Shown: in pieces, positions 1-6,196 of the stretch
Numbering within the stretch: the first letter of the stretch is position 1
Layout: every line of letters begins with the position of its first letter
From: JBJXFY01 sp046155815
Lineage (GTDB): Bacteria > Verrucomicrobiota > Verrucomicrobiia > Limisphaerales > CAIMTB01
Length of the DNA: 16,198 nucleotides
Assembly: GCA_046155815.1 (NCBI GenBank)
Contig: JBJXFY010000372.1
Location: forward strand, 1-16,198
Direction: 5' to 3'
Program-made: the position numbers and the translations under genes
The notes under the pieces: model-generated
Told to the model about the DNA's origin: nothing
Database searches by the model: none
The model's input: the letters and a program-made list of their open reading frames with translations, nothing else

Positions 1-1
1 G

Positions 2-1123
2 CCGCCGCGTCCGCCGGACGACGCCCGCGCCGCGCTGGCCGGGGTGTTCGCCGGGCTGGTCGCGCCGGAGCAGCCCGAGCCGGTGCAGCTCGCCGCCGTC
101 GAGGCGGCCGGCAAGCTGCGGGCCGAAGCCGTGGCCGGACTGCTGGCCGACTTGGTGACCGCTGCCCGGCCGGTGGCCGTCCGCGCCGCGGCGCTGCGGG
201 CGCTGGCGGAGGTTGGTGCGCCTCGGAGGGGCGAGTTCCACGAGCCCCAGCCCGAAGGCTCGCGGAGCTCGCCCCTCCCTCCCGAAGGCTCGCAGAGCTC
301 GCCCCTCCGGGGCGAACCGACGGCGGCCCGCTTCACCCCAGCCTTGAACGCCGCGCTGGCCGCGCCGGAGCCGGAGCTGCGGCGGGCCGCCATCGCGCTG
401 CTCGGCGACCATGCCGCGCCGGACACGGCCGCGGCGCTGGGTCGCTTCCTCGCCACCGAGACGGACGTGCCGTTGAAGCAGGCCGCGCTCGTCGCGCTGG
501 CCCGCCTGCCGGGCGACGAGGCGACGGATCTGTTGGCGCGGCAGCTCGACGAAATGATTGCCGGCAGGATGGCGGCGGTGTTGCGGCTGGATGTCACGTT
601 GGCGGCGGAGGCGCGGAAATCGCCGGCCTTGGACGCGCAGCTCGCGCGCCACCGCGCGTCGCTGCCCGCCGATCCGGTGGACGCGCTCGCCGACGTGCTG
701 GCCGGCGGCGACGCGGCGCGCGGCCGGGCCGTCTTTTTCGAGAAGGCGGAGGTGCAGTGCTCGCGCTGCCACCAGGTGCAGGGCGAGGGCGGCATCGTCG
801 GCCCGGCGTTGGACGGCATCGCCCGCCGGCTCGAGCGCCGCGGCCTCCTCGAAACGATCGTCCACCCCAACGCGCAGATCGCGCCGGGCTTCGAGAACGT
901 GGTGCTGACGCTGCAGGACGGGCGCATGCTGGCCGGCACCGTGAAGCAGGAGGATGAACAGAAGCTGCTCCTCGCCACGGGGGAGGACGGCGACCTGACG
1001 GTGCCGAAGGCGGCGATCACGAAGCGCGAGCGCGCGCTTTCCGCGATGCCGGAGGGGCAGGCGGAGCTGATGACGCGCCGCGAACTGCGCGACCTGATCG
1101 AGTACCTGGCGGGGCTGAGGTGA
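2..1123 (+). CDS. HEAT-repeat protein with C-terminal PVC-type heme-binding (cytochrome c-like) domain, 5' partial
   Basis: The frame is open to the left edge, so the start lies outside the window; the GTG at 44 is only the first in-window start-like codon and residues are counted from it. Residues 1-200 are Ala/Leu-rich paired helices typical of HEAT repeats. A heme-attachment motif CSRCH sits at residues 239-243 (codons from 758), followed by GPAL, a possible distal Met at 335 in SAMPEG, and a C-terminal RRELRDLIEYLAGLR. This order matches the C-terminal heme-binding domain known from Pirellula and Verrucomicrobium (TIGR02603), usually found at the end of large secreted dehydrogenase-like or HEAT proteins. 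Expected location is periplasmic, with a role in electron transfer from an oxidation reaction whose substrate cannot be told from this part. A repeat-derived low-complexity segment (about residues 61-90) interrupts the HEAT region. The family call is firm; the substrate is unknown. Confidence 0.85.
   Translation, partial: PPRPPDDARAALAGVFAGLVAPEQPEPVQLAAVEAAGKLRAEAVAGLLADLVTAARPVAVRAAALRALAEVGAPRRGEFHEPQPEGSRSSPLPPEGSQSSPLRGEPTAARFTPALNAALAAPEPELRRAAIALLGDHAAPDTAAALGRFLATETDVPLKQAALVALARLPGDEATDLLARQLDEMIAGRMAAVLRLDVTLAAEARKSPALDAQLARHRASLPADPVDALADVLAGGDAARGRAVFFEKAEVQCSRCHQVQGEGGIVGPALDGIARRLERRGLLETIVHPNAQIAPGFENVVLTLQDGRMLAGTVKQEDEQKLLLATGEDGDLTVPKAAITKRERALSAMPEGQAELMTRRELRDLIEYLAGLR
225..310. 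repeat. Small palindromic/tandem repeat element inside the heme-protein gene
   Basis: Two 30-bp direct copies lie end to end at 251-280 and 281-310 and match at 27 of 30 positions (differences at the 14th, 29th and 30th bases). An inverted copy of their core lies at 225-246; its reverse complement matches 257-278 at 20 of 22 positions. The core reads GGCTCGCGGAGCTCGCCCC. The transcript could fold into a strong hairpin. The unit length is a multiple of three, so copy-number changes keep the host frame. Translated, it gives Pro/Ser/Glu-rich low-complexity sequence between HEAT helices. I see no other copy in this window. Confidence 0.75.
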
Positions 1124-1272
1124 ACGGCGGCGGGAGTTCGCCGGCAGGCCTGCCCGGCTGGCTGCACACACTGCGGGCACTTCATCTGTCCGTCCGCCAG
1201 CGTTCCCCCGCCCTCGAATGAAGGCCGGTTTGCCGGGCGCCGGAGGCGCGGGAGCCGCGCGTCAGCCGGGGG

Positions 1273-2079
1273 TCACGGTCCCGGCCTTTGCAGCACGGCT
1301 TGGTGAAACCTCGCCAGGTCGCGGTCGCCCGGCCGGACGCGCGGACCCTGGATCCACGGGGCCAGCCGGCCGGTGCGCTGGTTTTCCAGCGTGGTCAGCC
1401 GCCAGGTCTCCGCGTGGCCGTCGGCGAAGCTCAGGGTGAAGGCGTTGCCGTGGCGCGCGGCGGGGAAGTCTATCCAGAACCACTCGCCCGGCTGCGGCGA
1501 GGCGAAGCGCGCGTTCTCGATGCTGTGCTCGTGCTCATCAATGAACACGTAGGCCTGCGCCGGCCCGGGCGTGCGGATTTCGCCCAGCTTGTGCCAGCAC
1601 TCGCGGTAGAGCGGGTCGAACGGGTCCAGCCAGGTGTTCATGTACATGCTCATGGCCACGCTGCGTGCGCGGGGAAGCCGTTTCTGGTCGCGTACGGTCG
1701 AGCGGTCGGCGGGGCATTTGTAGAGGCCGGCGGAGCGGTTGTAGGGGAAGAGCACGCCCTGCTCGAGGTTCGCCGTGTTGGTGTCGGTGTAGGCGTTGCC
1801 GCGGACCCAGGTGCGGGCGGTGGCGTTGTTGGCCTCGCGGCCGCCGCCGAGCACGGTCTCGTTGGGCGGCAGGTGGTCGTCGTGGTCGTCGGCGTACATC
1901 TGCCAGCAGAGGCCGAGCTGGCGCTGGTTGCCTAGGCACTTGGCCTGGCCGGCCTTGAGCTTCGACTTGGCCAGCGCGGGCAGCAGCATCGAGGCGAGGA
2001 TGGCGATGATCGCGATGACGACCAGCAGCTCGATCAGCGTGAAGGCGGAACGACGGGGACGGGCGGATACGGCACGCAC
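1273..2079 (-). CDS. Pseudopilin-like secreted protein with type II secretion N-terminal methylation motif and H-X9-DG signature
   Basis: The 268-residue product starts with a short basic leader and then SAFTLIELLVVIAIIAILAS. This is a class III (prepilin peptidase) signal with predicted cleavage between Ala12 and Phe13 and the conserved Glu at mature position 5 (Glu17); Ala replaces the usual Gly at -1. The hydrophobic helix (about 14-36) is followed by a globular domain with KCPAD at 121-125 and an H-X9-DG signature, His210 to Asp220-Gly221 (RHGNAFTLSFADGHAE). This architecture (DUF1559-like/G-type pseudopilin-like) is greatly expanded in Planctomycetes and Verrucomicrobia; the role of individual copies is mostly unknown. 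The start is a GTG at 2079 without a clear Shine-Dalgarno sequence. It converges on the heme-protein gene with a 149-bp gap holding only short GC-rich hairpins. It is not part of an obvious pilus operon here. Confidence 0.9.
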   Translation of the reverse strand: MRAVSARPRRSAFTLIELLVVIAIIAILASMLLPALAKSKLKAGQAKCLGNQRQLGLCWQMYADDHDDHLPPNETVLGGGREANNATARTWVRGNAYTDTNTANLEQGVLFPYNRSAGLYKCPADRSTVRDQKRLPRARSVAMSMYMNTWLDPFDPLYRECWHKLGEIRTPGPAQAYVFIDEHEHSIENARFASPQPGEWFWIDFPAARHGNAFTLSFADGHAETWRLTTLENQRTGRLAPWIQGPRVRPGDRDLARFHQAVLQRPGP

Positions 2080-2200
2080 GCGGGAAGGATTGCAGGCAGT
2101 GGGGGCGAAGGAAATCCCAAGCTCCGGGTTCCAAAATGCAAAGAAGTCCCGGGATCAACCTTGAACCACGCCGAGGCCGAGTGGCCTTGAAGACTGGCCC

Positions 2201-2243
2201 TTGGAACTTGTTTTGAACTTGGAGGTTGGATTTTGGAACTTCG
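2201..2243. repeat. Degenerate TTGGA/TTGAACTT simple repeat
   Basis: The stretch is an irregular run of TTGGAAC, TTGAACTTGGA, GGTTGGA and TTTTGGAAC units with a period of about 7-8 bases, clearly more AT-rich than its surroundings. A related GGTTCCAAAATGC piece occurs nearby (about 2126-2139). It resembles the scattered TTGGAA-type intergenic repeats of some verrucomicrobial genomes, as far as I recall. No function can be assigned. Confidence 0.45.
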
Positions 2244-2368
2244 ATCCCCAGGCCCCTTTCGCGACATTCCCGCGACTCCACGATGTCCGACAAGTCCACC
2301 TCGTGGAACTCGCGGCCCCGAAAGCTCGTCTCCCTATCCCCGCACCCGGTCCGTCAGCCGTCCGGCCC

Positions 2369-2598
2369 GTGATTGCCGCCGCGCAGGCCCTGCCGCCCCG
2401 CGTGGAGGACCACGGCTGGTTCTCCGGCACGGACCTGCTCGTGAGCGCCCACCACCCCGGGCTGCGGCTCGGTGAACTGCCCGTGCGCTGGGTGGACACC
2501 CGGACACGCGGGTAAAGCTCCTGCCGACCATCCTCGGCGGCCCGCGGGGCATCGGCCGGCTGAGGCGGGAACCTCGCGATTGGCCGGCCGCCGCTTGA
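2369..2598 (+). pseudogene. Remnant of a family 2 (DPM1/GtrB-like) glycosyltransferase C-terminus, frameshifted
   Basis: Translation from 2369 reads VIAAAQALPPRVEDHGWFSG, then TDLLVSAHHPGLRLGELPVR and WVDTRTRG, before a TAA at 2513-2515. In the next frame, 2515-2598 continues KLLPTILGGPRGIGRLRREP. Placed together these match the C-terminal part of polyprenyl-phosphate glycosyltransferases, whose usual pattern is DxGWFFDTELL...GLRIxEVPVxWVDDPxSRVK...DLRGxxRL. Restoring one G at about 2513 would give RGVKLLPT and rejoin the frames, so a single-base deletion explains the break. The N-terminal catalytic domain (GT-A fold with DxD) is absent upstream. It is a leftover of a larger gene, not a working enzyme. 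The family call rests on motif recognition only. Confidence 0.65.
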
Positions 2599-2777
2599 AG
2601 CCGCCTGGGTGGACCAGTCCGGCAATACCGCACCCCCGGGACAACCGGGACGGAATACCGGCGCTCCTCCAGGGGCCAGCGGCAAAGGTCTGTTGGGTTC
2701 CGCACCGTACTGTCGCTGCTGACCGGTTCCCGGCCTGCAATCTGCCATCGGAGCCGGAGGCGGCTTGGGGAATGTAG

Positions 2778-2806
2778 TTGACATCACAACAGTCGAAGCA
2801 TAGCAA
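2778..2806 (+). promoter_or_regulatory. Candidate promoter overlapping the 5' end of the marR frame
   Basis: A perfect TTGACA hexamer lies at 2778-2783, followed after 17 bp by TAGCAA at 2801-2806, which matches only three of six -10 positions. If used, transcription would begin at about 2812-2814, right at an in-frame GTG (2814), giving a leaderless message. The competing reading is that the same TTG (2778) is the start codon, preceded by GGGGAA at 2767-2772. Both cannot be fully true for one transcript. Confidence 0.25.
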
Positions 2807-3410
2807 GCGCGCCGTGAACGCCGACCAGGCCGCCCGCTACGAGGCCCTCCTCCAGCTCCTCCGCACCGCCGAAGACCTCTGGAACGCCTCCCGCGTCTTC
2901 TTCGCCCGCTGGGAGATCAGCCCCTCGCAGTTCAACGTGCTCAACCTCCTCCGCGACCGGCCCGACGGCCTGTCCCAGGCGGAGTTCAGCCGGCTGCTCG
3001 TGATGCACCGCTCGAACGCCACGGGCCTCGTGGACCGCCTCGAGCTGCGCGGCCTGGTGCGCCGGGCGAACAACCCCGCCGACCGCCGCGCCTACCGCGT
3101 GCTGCTCACCCCGGCCGGCCGGCGGGTGCTCGAAGCCATCCTGCCTGAGTACCACGCCGCCGCGGATCAGGTCTGGGAGGGTGTTTCGCCGGGACACGCG
3201 GAACACCTGCTGCATGACCTGCGACGCCTCGCGCTGAATGCCGCGGCCGTGACCGGCGCGACGGTGACTGCCGGGGCCTCGCAGGCGGCGGAGCGGGCCT
3301 CCCCCAAGACGCCCCGCCTCCGTCCGTCCACCGCACGACGGCTGCCGCGTACCCGGCGGGATCCGGGTGCTGGCCGCCGGGGCGAGCCGCTGCGCACCTC
3401 CGACCTTTGA
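2778..3410 (+). CDS. MarR family transcriptional regulator
   Basis: The 210-residue product carries a winged-helix domain of the MarR type: dimerisation helix about 20-45, helix-turn-helix LSQAEFSRLLVMHRSNATGL at 65-84 and the wing NPADRRAYRVLLTP at 99-112 with the characteristic Asp-Arg-Arg. Residues 165-210 form a basic Arg/Pro-rich tail longer than in most MarR proteins. MarR dimers usually repress adjacent genes and release DNA when a small phenolic or lipophilic ligand binds. The gene ends 9 bp before the lplT-like gene, so the lysophospholipid/lipoprotein operon downstream is its most likely target, by position only. The start is uncertain: TTG at 2778 (GGGGAA upstream) or GTG at 2814, which would remove 12 residues outside the conserved domain. 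No clear palindromic operator was found. Confidence 0.88.
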   Translation: MTSQQSKHSKRAVNADQAARYEALLQLLRTAEDLWNASRVFFARWEISPSQFNVLNLLRDRPDGLSQAEFSRLLVMHRSNATGLVDRLELRGLVRRANNPADRRAYRVLLTPAGRRVLEAILPEYHAAADQVWEGVSPGHAEHLLHDLRRLALNAAAVTGATVTAGASQAAERASPKTPRLRPSTARRLPRTRRDPGAGRRGEPLRTSDL

Positions 3411-3419
3411 GCCACGTCC

Positions 3420-4700
3420 ATGAACCGGACCTCCCGCAACTATCCGCTGCTGCTCGTCAGCCAGTTCCTCGGCGCGTTCGGCGACAACTTCCTGCTCGCC
3501 GCGATCCTCGCGCCGCTGACCTTCGCGCAGACCTCGGGCGCGATCACCATCGGGCGCGTCAACGAGCTGAACGCGCTCTTCACGCTCGTCTTCTTCCTGC
3601 CGTTCATCGTGCTCGCGCCGGTGGCCGGCTACCTCAACGACCGGCATCCCAAGACCACCTGGCTGGCCGGCGGCAACCTCATCAAGCTGCTCGGCACGCT
3701 GGTCGGTCTCGTGGGCGTGCTGCGGCACGGCGTGCTGGGCGGCGGCGACCTGCCCTGGCAGGTGGCGGGCTACGCGGTGGTCGGGCTGGGGGCGTGCTTC
3801 TACTCGCCGGCCAAGTACGGCATCCTGCCGGAGATCGTCGCGCGCGAGCGGCTGGTGAAGGCCAACGGCACCGTCGAGATGCTGACGCTGGTGGCCATCA
3901 TCGCCGGGCTGGGGCTGGGGGCCATCGTCTATGACCGCACGCGGTCGTTGCCGCTGTGTTACGGCATCGCAGCGCTGTGGTACCTGCTCGCGCTGGCGTG
4001 CAACGCGGGCATGACGCGCACGCCCTGCAACGCTGAGGCGCGGTTCCGCGCCAGCTTCGGCGAGTTCGCCGCCGACCTGCTGCGCTTCCTGCGGCATCCG
4101 CGGCTGCTGCGGATTCTGCTGGGCTGCGGCGTCTTCTGGTTCGCCGGGTCGGCGCTGCGGAACAACCTCCAGGCCTGGGGCCTCGTGGTGTTCGCCGAGG
4201 CCGGCGTGCCGGCGGACAAGATCAGCAACGAGACCCTCGTGCTGCTGAAGGTGGGTATGGTGCTGGGCATCGTGATCGGCAGCGTGCTGGCGGGCCTTTG
4301 GCACCGCGTGAGCGAACTGCACTGGAGCCGGCGCTACGCGTTCCTGATGGCGGCGTCCGTCGCCCTGCTCGGCGTGCTCGGGGGGCGTTTCGGGCTGACG
4401 GTCGTGGTCGTGGCGCTGGTGGCGGCGGGCGGCTTCGCCGGCCTGCTCATCGTGCCGCTCAACGCCGCGCTCCAGTCCGAGACCGACCCGAAGCGCCTCG
4501 GCAAGACCATCGCGATCCAGAACTTCGTGGACTATGTGGCGATGGCGGTCGGGGCGGGCTTCCTCGCGGTGCTGACGAAGGCGGGCTTCGGCCCGCGGCC
4601 GGTCTTCCTTTGGCTGGCCGCGGCCATCGTGGTGCTGGCGGTGGCGCTGACGTTTGGAAGGAACCTGCGCAGCACGCCGGCCCGGGAAGGACAGCCATGA
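3420..4700 (+). CDS. lplT: MFS transporter, LplT-like lysophospholipid transporter
   Basis: The 426-residue membrane protein has about 12 hydrophobic segments. The N-terminal SQFLGAFGDNFLLAAIL (14-30) is the hallmark of the LplT branch of the major facilitator superfamily, and GYLNDRHPKTT (70-80) is the MFS motif A loop after helix 2. In E. coli, LplT moves lysophosphatidylethanolamine across the inner membrane to the cytoplasmic face for re-acylation by Aas, and the two genes are adjacent. Here an Aas-like gene lies one gene downstream, which strongly supports this substrate. The frame ends in ATGA shared with the next start, indicating translational coupling. A general MFS efflux role is the alternative but is less likely in this context. 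Confidence 0.85.
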   Translation: MNRTSRNYPLLLVSQFLGAFGDNFLLAAILAPLTFAQTSGAITIGRVNELNALFTLVFFLPFIVLAPVAGYLNDRHPKTTWLAGGNLIKLLGTLVGLVGVLRHGVLGGGDLPWQVAGYAVVGLGACFYSPAKYGILPEIVARERLVKANGTVEMLTLVAIIAGLGLGAIVYDRTRSLPLCYGIAALWYLLALACNAGMTRTPCNAEARFRASFGEFAADLLRFLRHPRLLRILLGCGVFWFAGSALRNNLQAWGLVVFAEAGVPADKISNETLVLLKVGMVLGIVIGSVLAGLWHRVSELHWSRRYAFLMAASVALLGVLGGRFGLTVVVVALVAAGGFAGLLIVPLNAALQSETDPKRLGKTIAIQNFVDYVAMAVGAGFLAVLTKAGFGPRPVFLWLAAAIVVLAVALTFGRNLRSTPAREGQP

Positions 4701-6196
4701 CCCCGGCCGTGACTCCAACCGAGGCGCCACCGGTGTCGGCTGCCTCTGACGCTCCGCTGGAACGGGCAATCCGCGGCGAGGTTGCTCAAGGTTTTCCCCG
4801 GGGCCTGGAGCAGCGCCGCTGGGCGTGGGCCGCGTTCGCCGCGGCGGCCTTTCGCGCGGGGTACGCGGTGCCTGTTCTGTGGTGGGGCGTGCTGCTCGTT
4901 CCGGCGCTGCTGTGGCCGCTGAGCAGCGCGCCGACGTGGCGGCGGGCCTTCTATCCCGCGCTGCTGGCCGGCTACGCGATGTACGCGCCGCAGCTAGGCT
5001 TCTTCCACACGATTTTCGGCCTCGCGGCCGCGGTGCTGTGGCTCGTCCTGGCCCTGTGGCTGGCGCTACATGTCGTGCTCGTCCGCGCCGTGCGCGTGCG
5101 CTGGGGCAGGCGCGCCGGACTCCTGGCGCTGCCCGTGGTGTGGACCGGCCTCGAATACTTCCGCAGCGAACTCTACTACCTGCGCTTCAGTTGGCTGACT
5201 CCCGGGCTCGCGTTGCCGTCGGCGGAGACCGTGACGCCGCTGGGGGTGCTCGGCGTTTATGGCGTGGGGTTCTTCGTCGCAGCCGCCGGGGCCTTGGCCT
5301 GGGGGTTGGGGCGGCGCTGGCCAGTGGCCGGCGTCGGGGCGGCGGGCTTGTGGGCGCTGGCGGCCCTGCCCGAACTCGTGGGCCATTCACCCGGGCAGAA
5401 GCTGCGCGTGGCCGGTCTGCAGGTGGAGGGCGTCGTCGAGGAAAAACTGCCGGGGCTGCTCGAGGATCTCCGGCAGCGGCACCTGGACGCTGAACTTTTC
5501 GTCCTGCCGGAGTATGCGATCCAAGGCGAGCCGGCGGCCGGGCTGCTCGAGTGGTGCCGGGAACACCGCCGCTGGCTCGTGGTGGGTGGCAAAAGGCTCA
5601 TTCCTGGTGGCGGCTACTTCAACACGGCGTTCGTGATCTCCCCGGAGGGCAGGGTGGTGTTCGAGCAGGCCAAATCCGTGCCCATCCAGTTCTTTGACGA
5701 CGGCCGGCCCGCTCCGCGGCAGGCGCTGTGGAATTCGCCGTGGGGTCCGCTGGGCCTCTGCATCTGCTACGACCTCAGCTATACGCGCGTGACGGACCGG
5801 TTGGCTGCGGCGGGTGCGCGGGCGCTGATCGTGCCCACGCTGGACGAGGTGAGCTGGGGCGCGGCGCAGCACCGGCTGCACGGCCGCGTCGCGCCCGTGC
5901 GTGCGGCGGAGTACGGAATCCCGATCATCAGGATCGCCAGCTCCGGGATCTCGCAGATCGTGGCGAGGGACGGGCGGGTGACGGCTTCAGCGCCGTTCAG
6001 CGAGGAAGTGAGAGGAATCGTCGGCGATGTCCTGCTGTCCGACGCCGCCCGCCGGCCGCTGGTCCGGTGGCTTGGCCCGGCCTGCCTGCTGGGCACGGCT
6101 GCCTTCCTGGTGGCGTTGCTGGCCAAACGGCCGCGTCGGCAAGCCGGCCTTCCCCCGCCTGCTCCCCCGGCGACTGGAACTTCTCCTCCAACATGA
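4697..6196 (+). CDS. lnt: Apolipoprotein N-acyltransferase (Lnt-like), divergent
   Basis: The 499-residue protein has five or six N-terminal membrane helices (about 42-225), a nitrilase-fold domain (about 235-445) and a C-terminal membrane helix (about 457-477), the layout of Lnt. The nitrilase triad is visible: Glu272 in LPEYA, Lys326 in EQAKSVP and Cys357 in GLCICYDLSY. Lnt transfers a fatty acyl chain from a phospholipid to the N-terminal Cys of lipoproteins at the periplasmic face of the inner membrane, releasing lysophospholipid. Two acidic residues that are Glu in E. coli Lnt (343 and 389) appear as Asp here (334 and 359 by spacing from Lys and Cys). It starts on the ATG overlapping the lplT stop and ends in ATGA overlapping aas. 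A non-Lnt membrane-bound carbon-nitrogen hydrolase is possible. Confidence 0.82.
   Translation: MTPAVTPTEAPPVSAASDAPLERAIRGEVAQGFPRGLEQRRWAWAAFAAAAFRAGYAVPVLWWGVLLVPALLWPLSSAPTWRRAFYPALLAGYAMYAPQLGFFHTIFGLAAAVLWLVLALWLALHVVLVRAVRVRWGRRAGLLALPVVWTGLEYFRSELYYLRFSWLTPGLALPSAETVTPLGVLGVYGVGFFVAAAGALAWGLGRRWPVAGVGAAGLWALAALPELVGHSPGQKLRVAGLQVEGVVEEKLPGLLEDLRQRHLDAELFVLPEYAIQGEPAAGLLEWCREHRRWLVVGGKRLIPGGGYFNTAFVISPEGRVVFEQAKSVPIQFFDDGRPAPRQALWNSPWGPLGLCICYDLSYTRVTDRLAAAGARALIVPTLDEVSWGAAQHRLHGRVAPVRAAEYGIPIIRIASSGISQIVARDGRVTASAPFSEEVRGIVGDVLLSDAARRPLVRWLGPACLLGTAAFLVALLAKRPRRQAGLPPPAPPATGTSPPT

Larger units (their letters stand above)
2080..2777. other. Long intergenic region with repeat and glycosyltransferase remnant
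   Basis: This 698-bp gap between the divergent pseudopilin-like and marR genes contains no intact gene that I can support. It holds a degenerate TTGGA-type repeat at 2201-2243 and a decayed glycosyltransferase C-terminus at 2369-2598, both listed separately. The pseudopilin promoter should lie in about 2080-2200 on the minus strand, but no clear -35/-10 pair stands out. The stretch 2599-2777 shows no gene or clear structure apart from the candidate marR start signals at its right end. Several open frames on the minus strand here have Pro/Arg/Gly-rich compositions typical of spurious frames in GC-rich DNA. Confidence 0.6.

Noticed and set aside
1140..1158. GC-rich palindrome between the heme-protein and pseudopilin genes as a terminator
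   Set aside because: GGCAGGCCTGCC (1144-1155) is a perfect palindrome but leaves no loop and has no T-tract; short palindromes are common at this GC content.
2784..4769. 661-codon minus-strand open frame opposite marR and lplT
   Set aside because: His/Arg/Gln/Gly-rich composition typical of antisense frames in GC-rich genes; the opposite strand carries clear MarR and LplT motifs.
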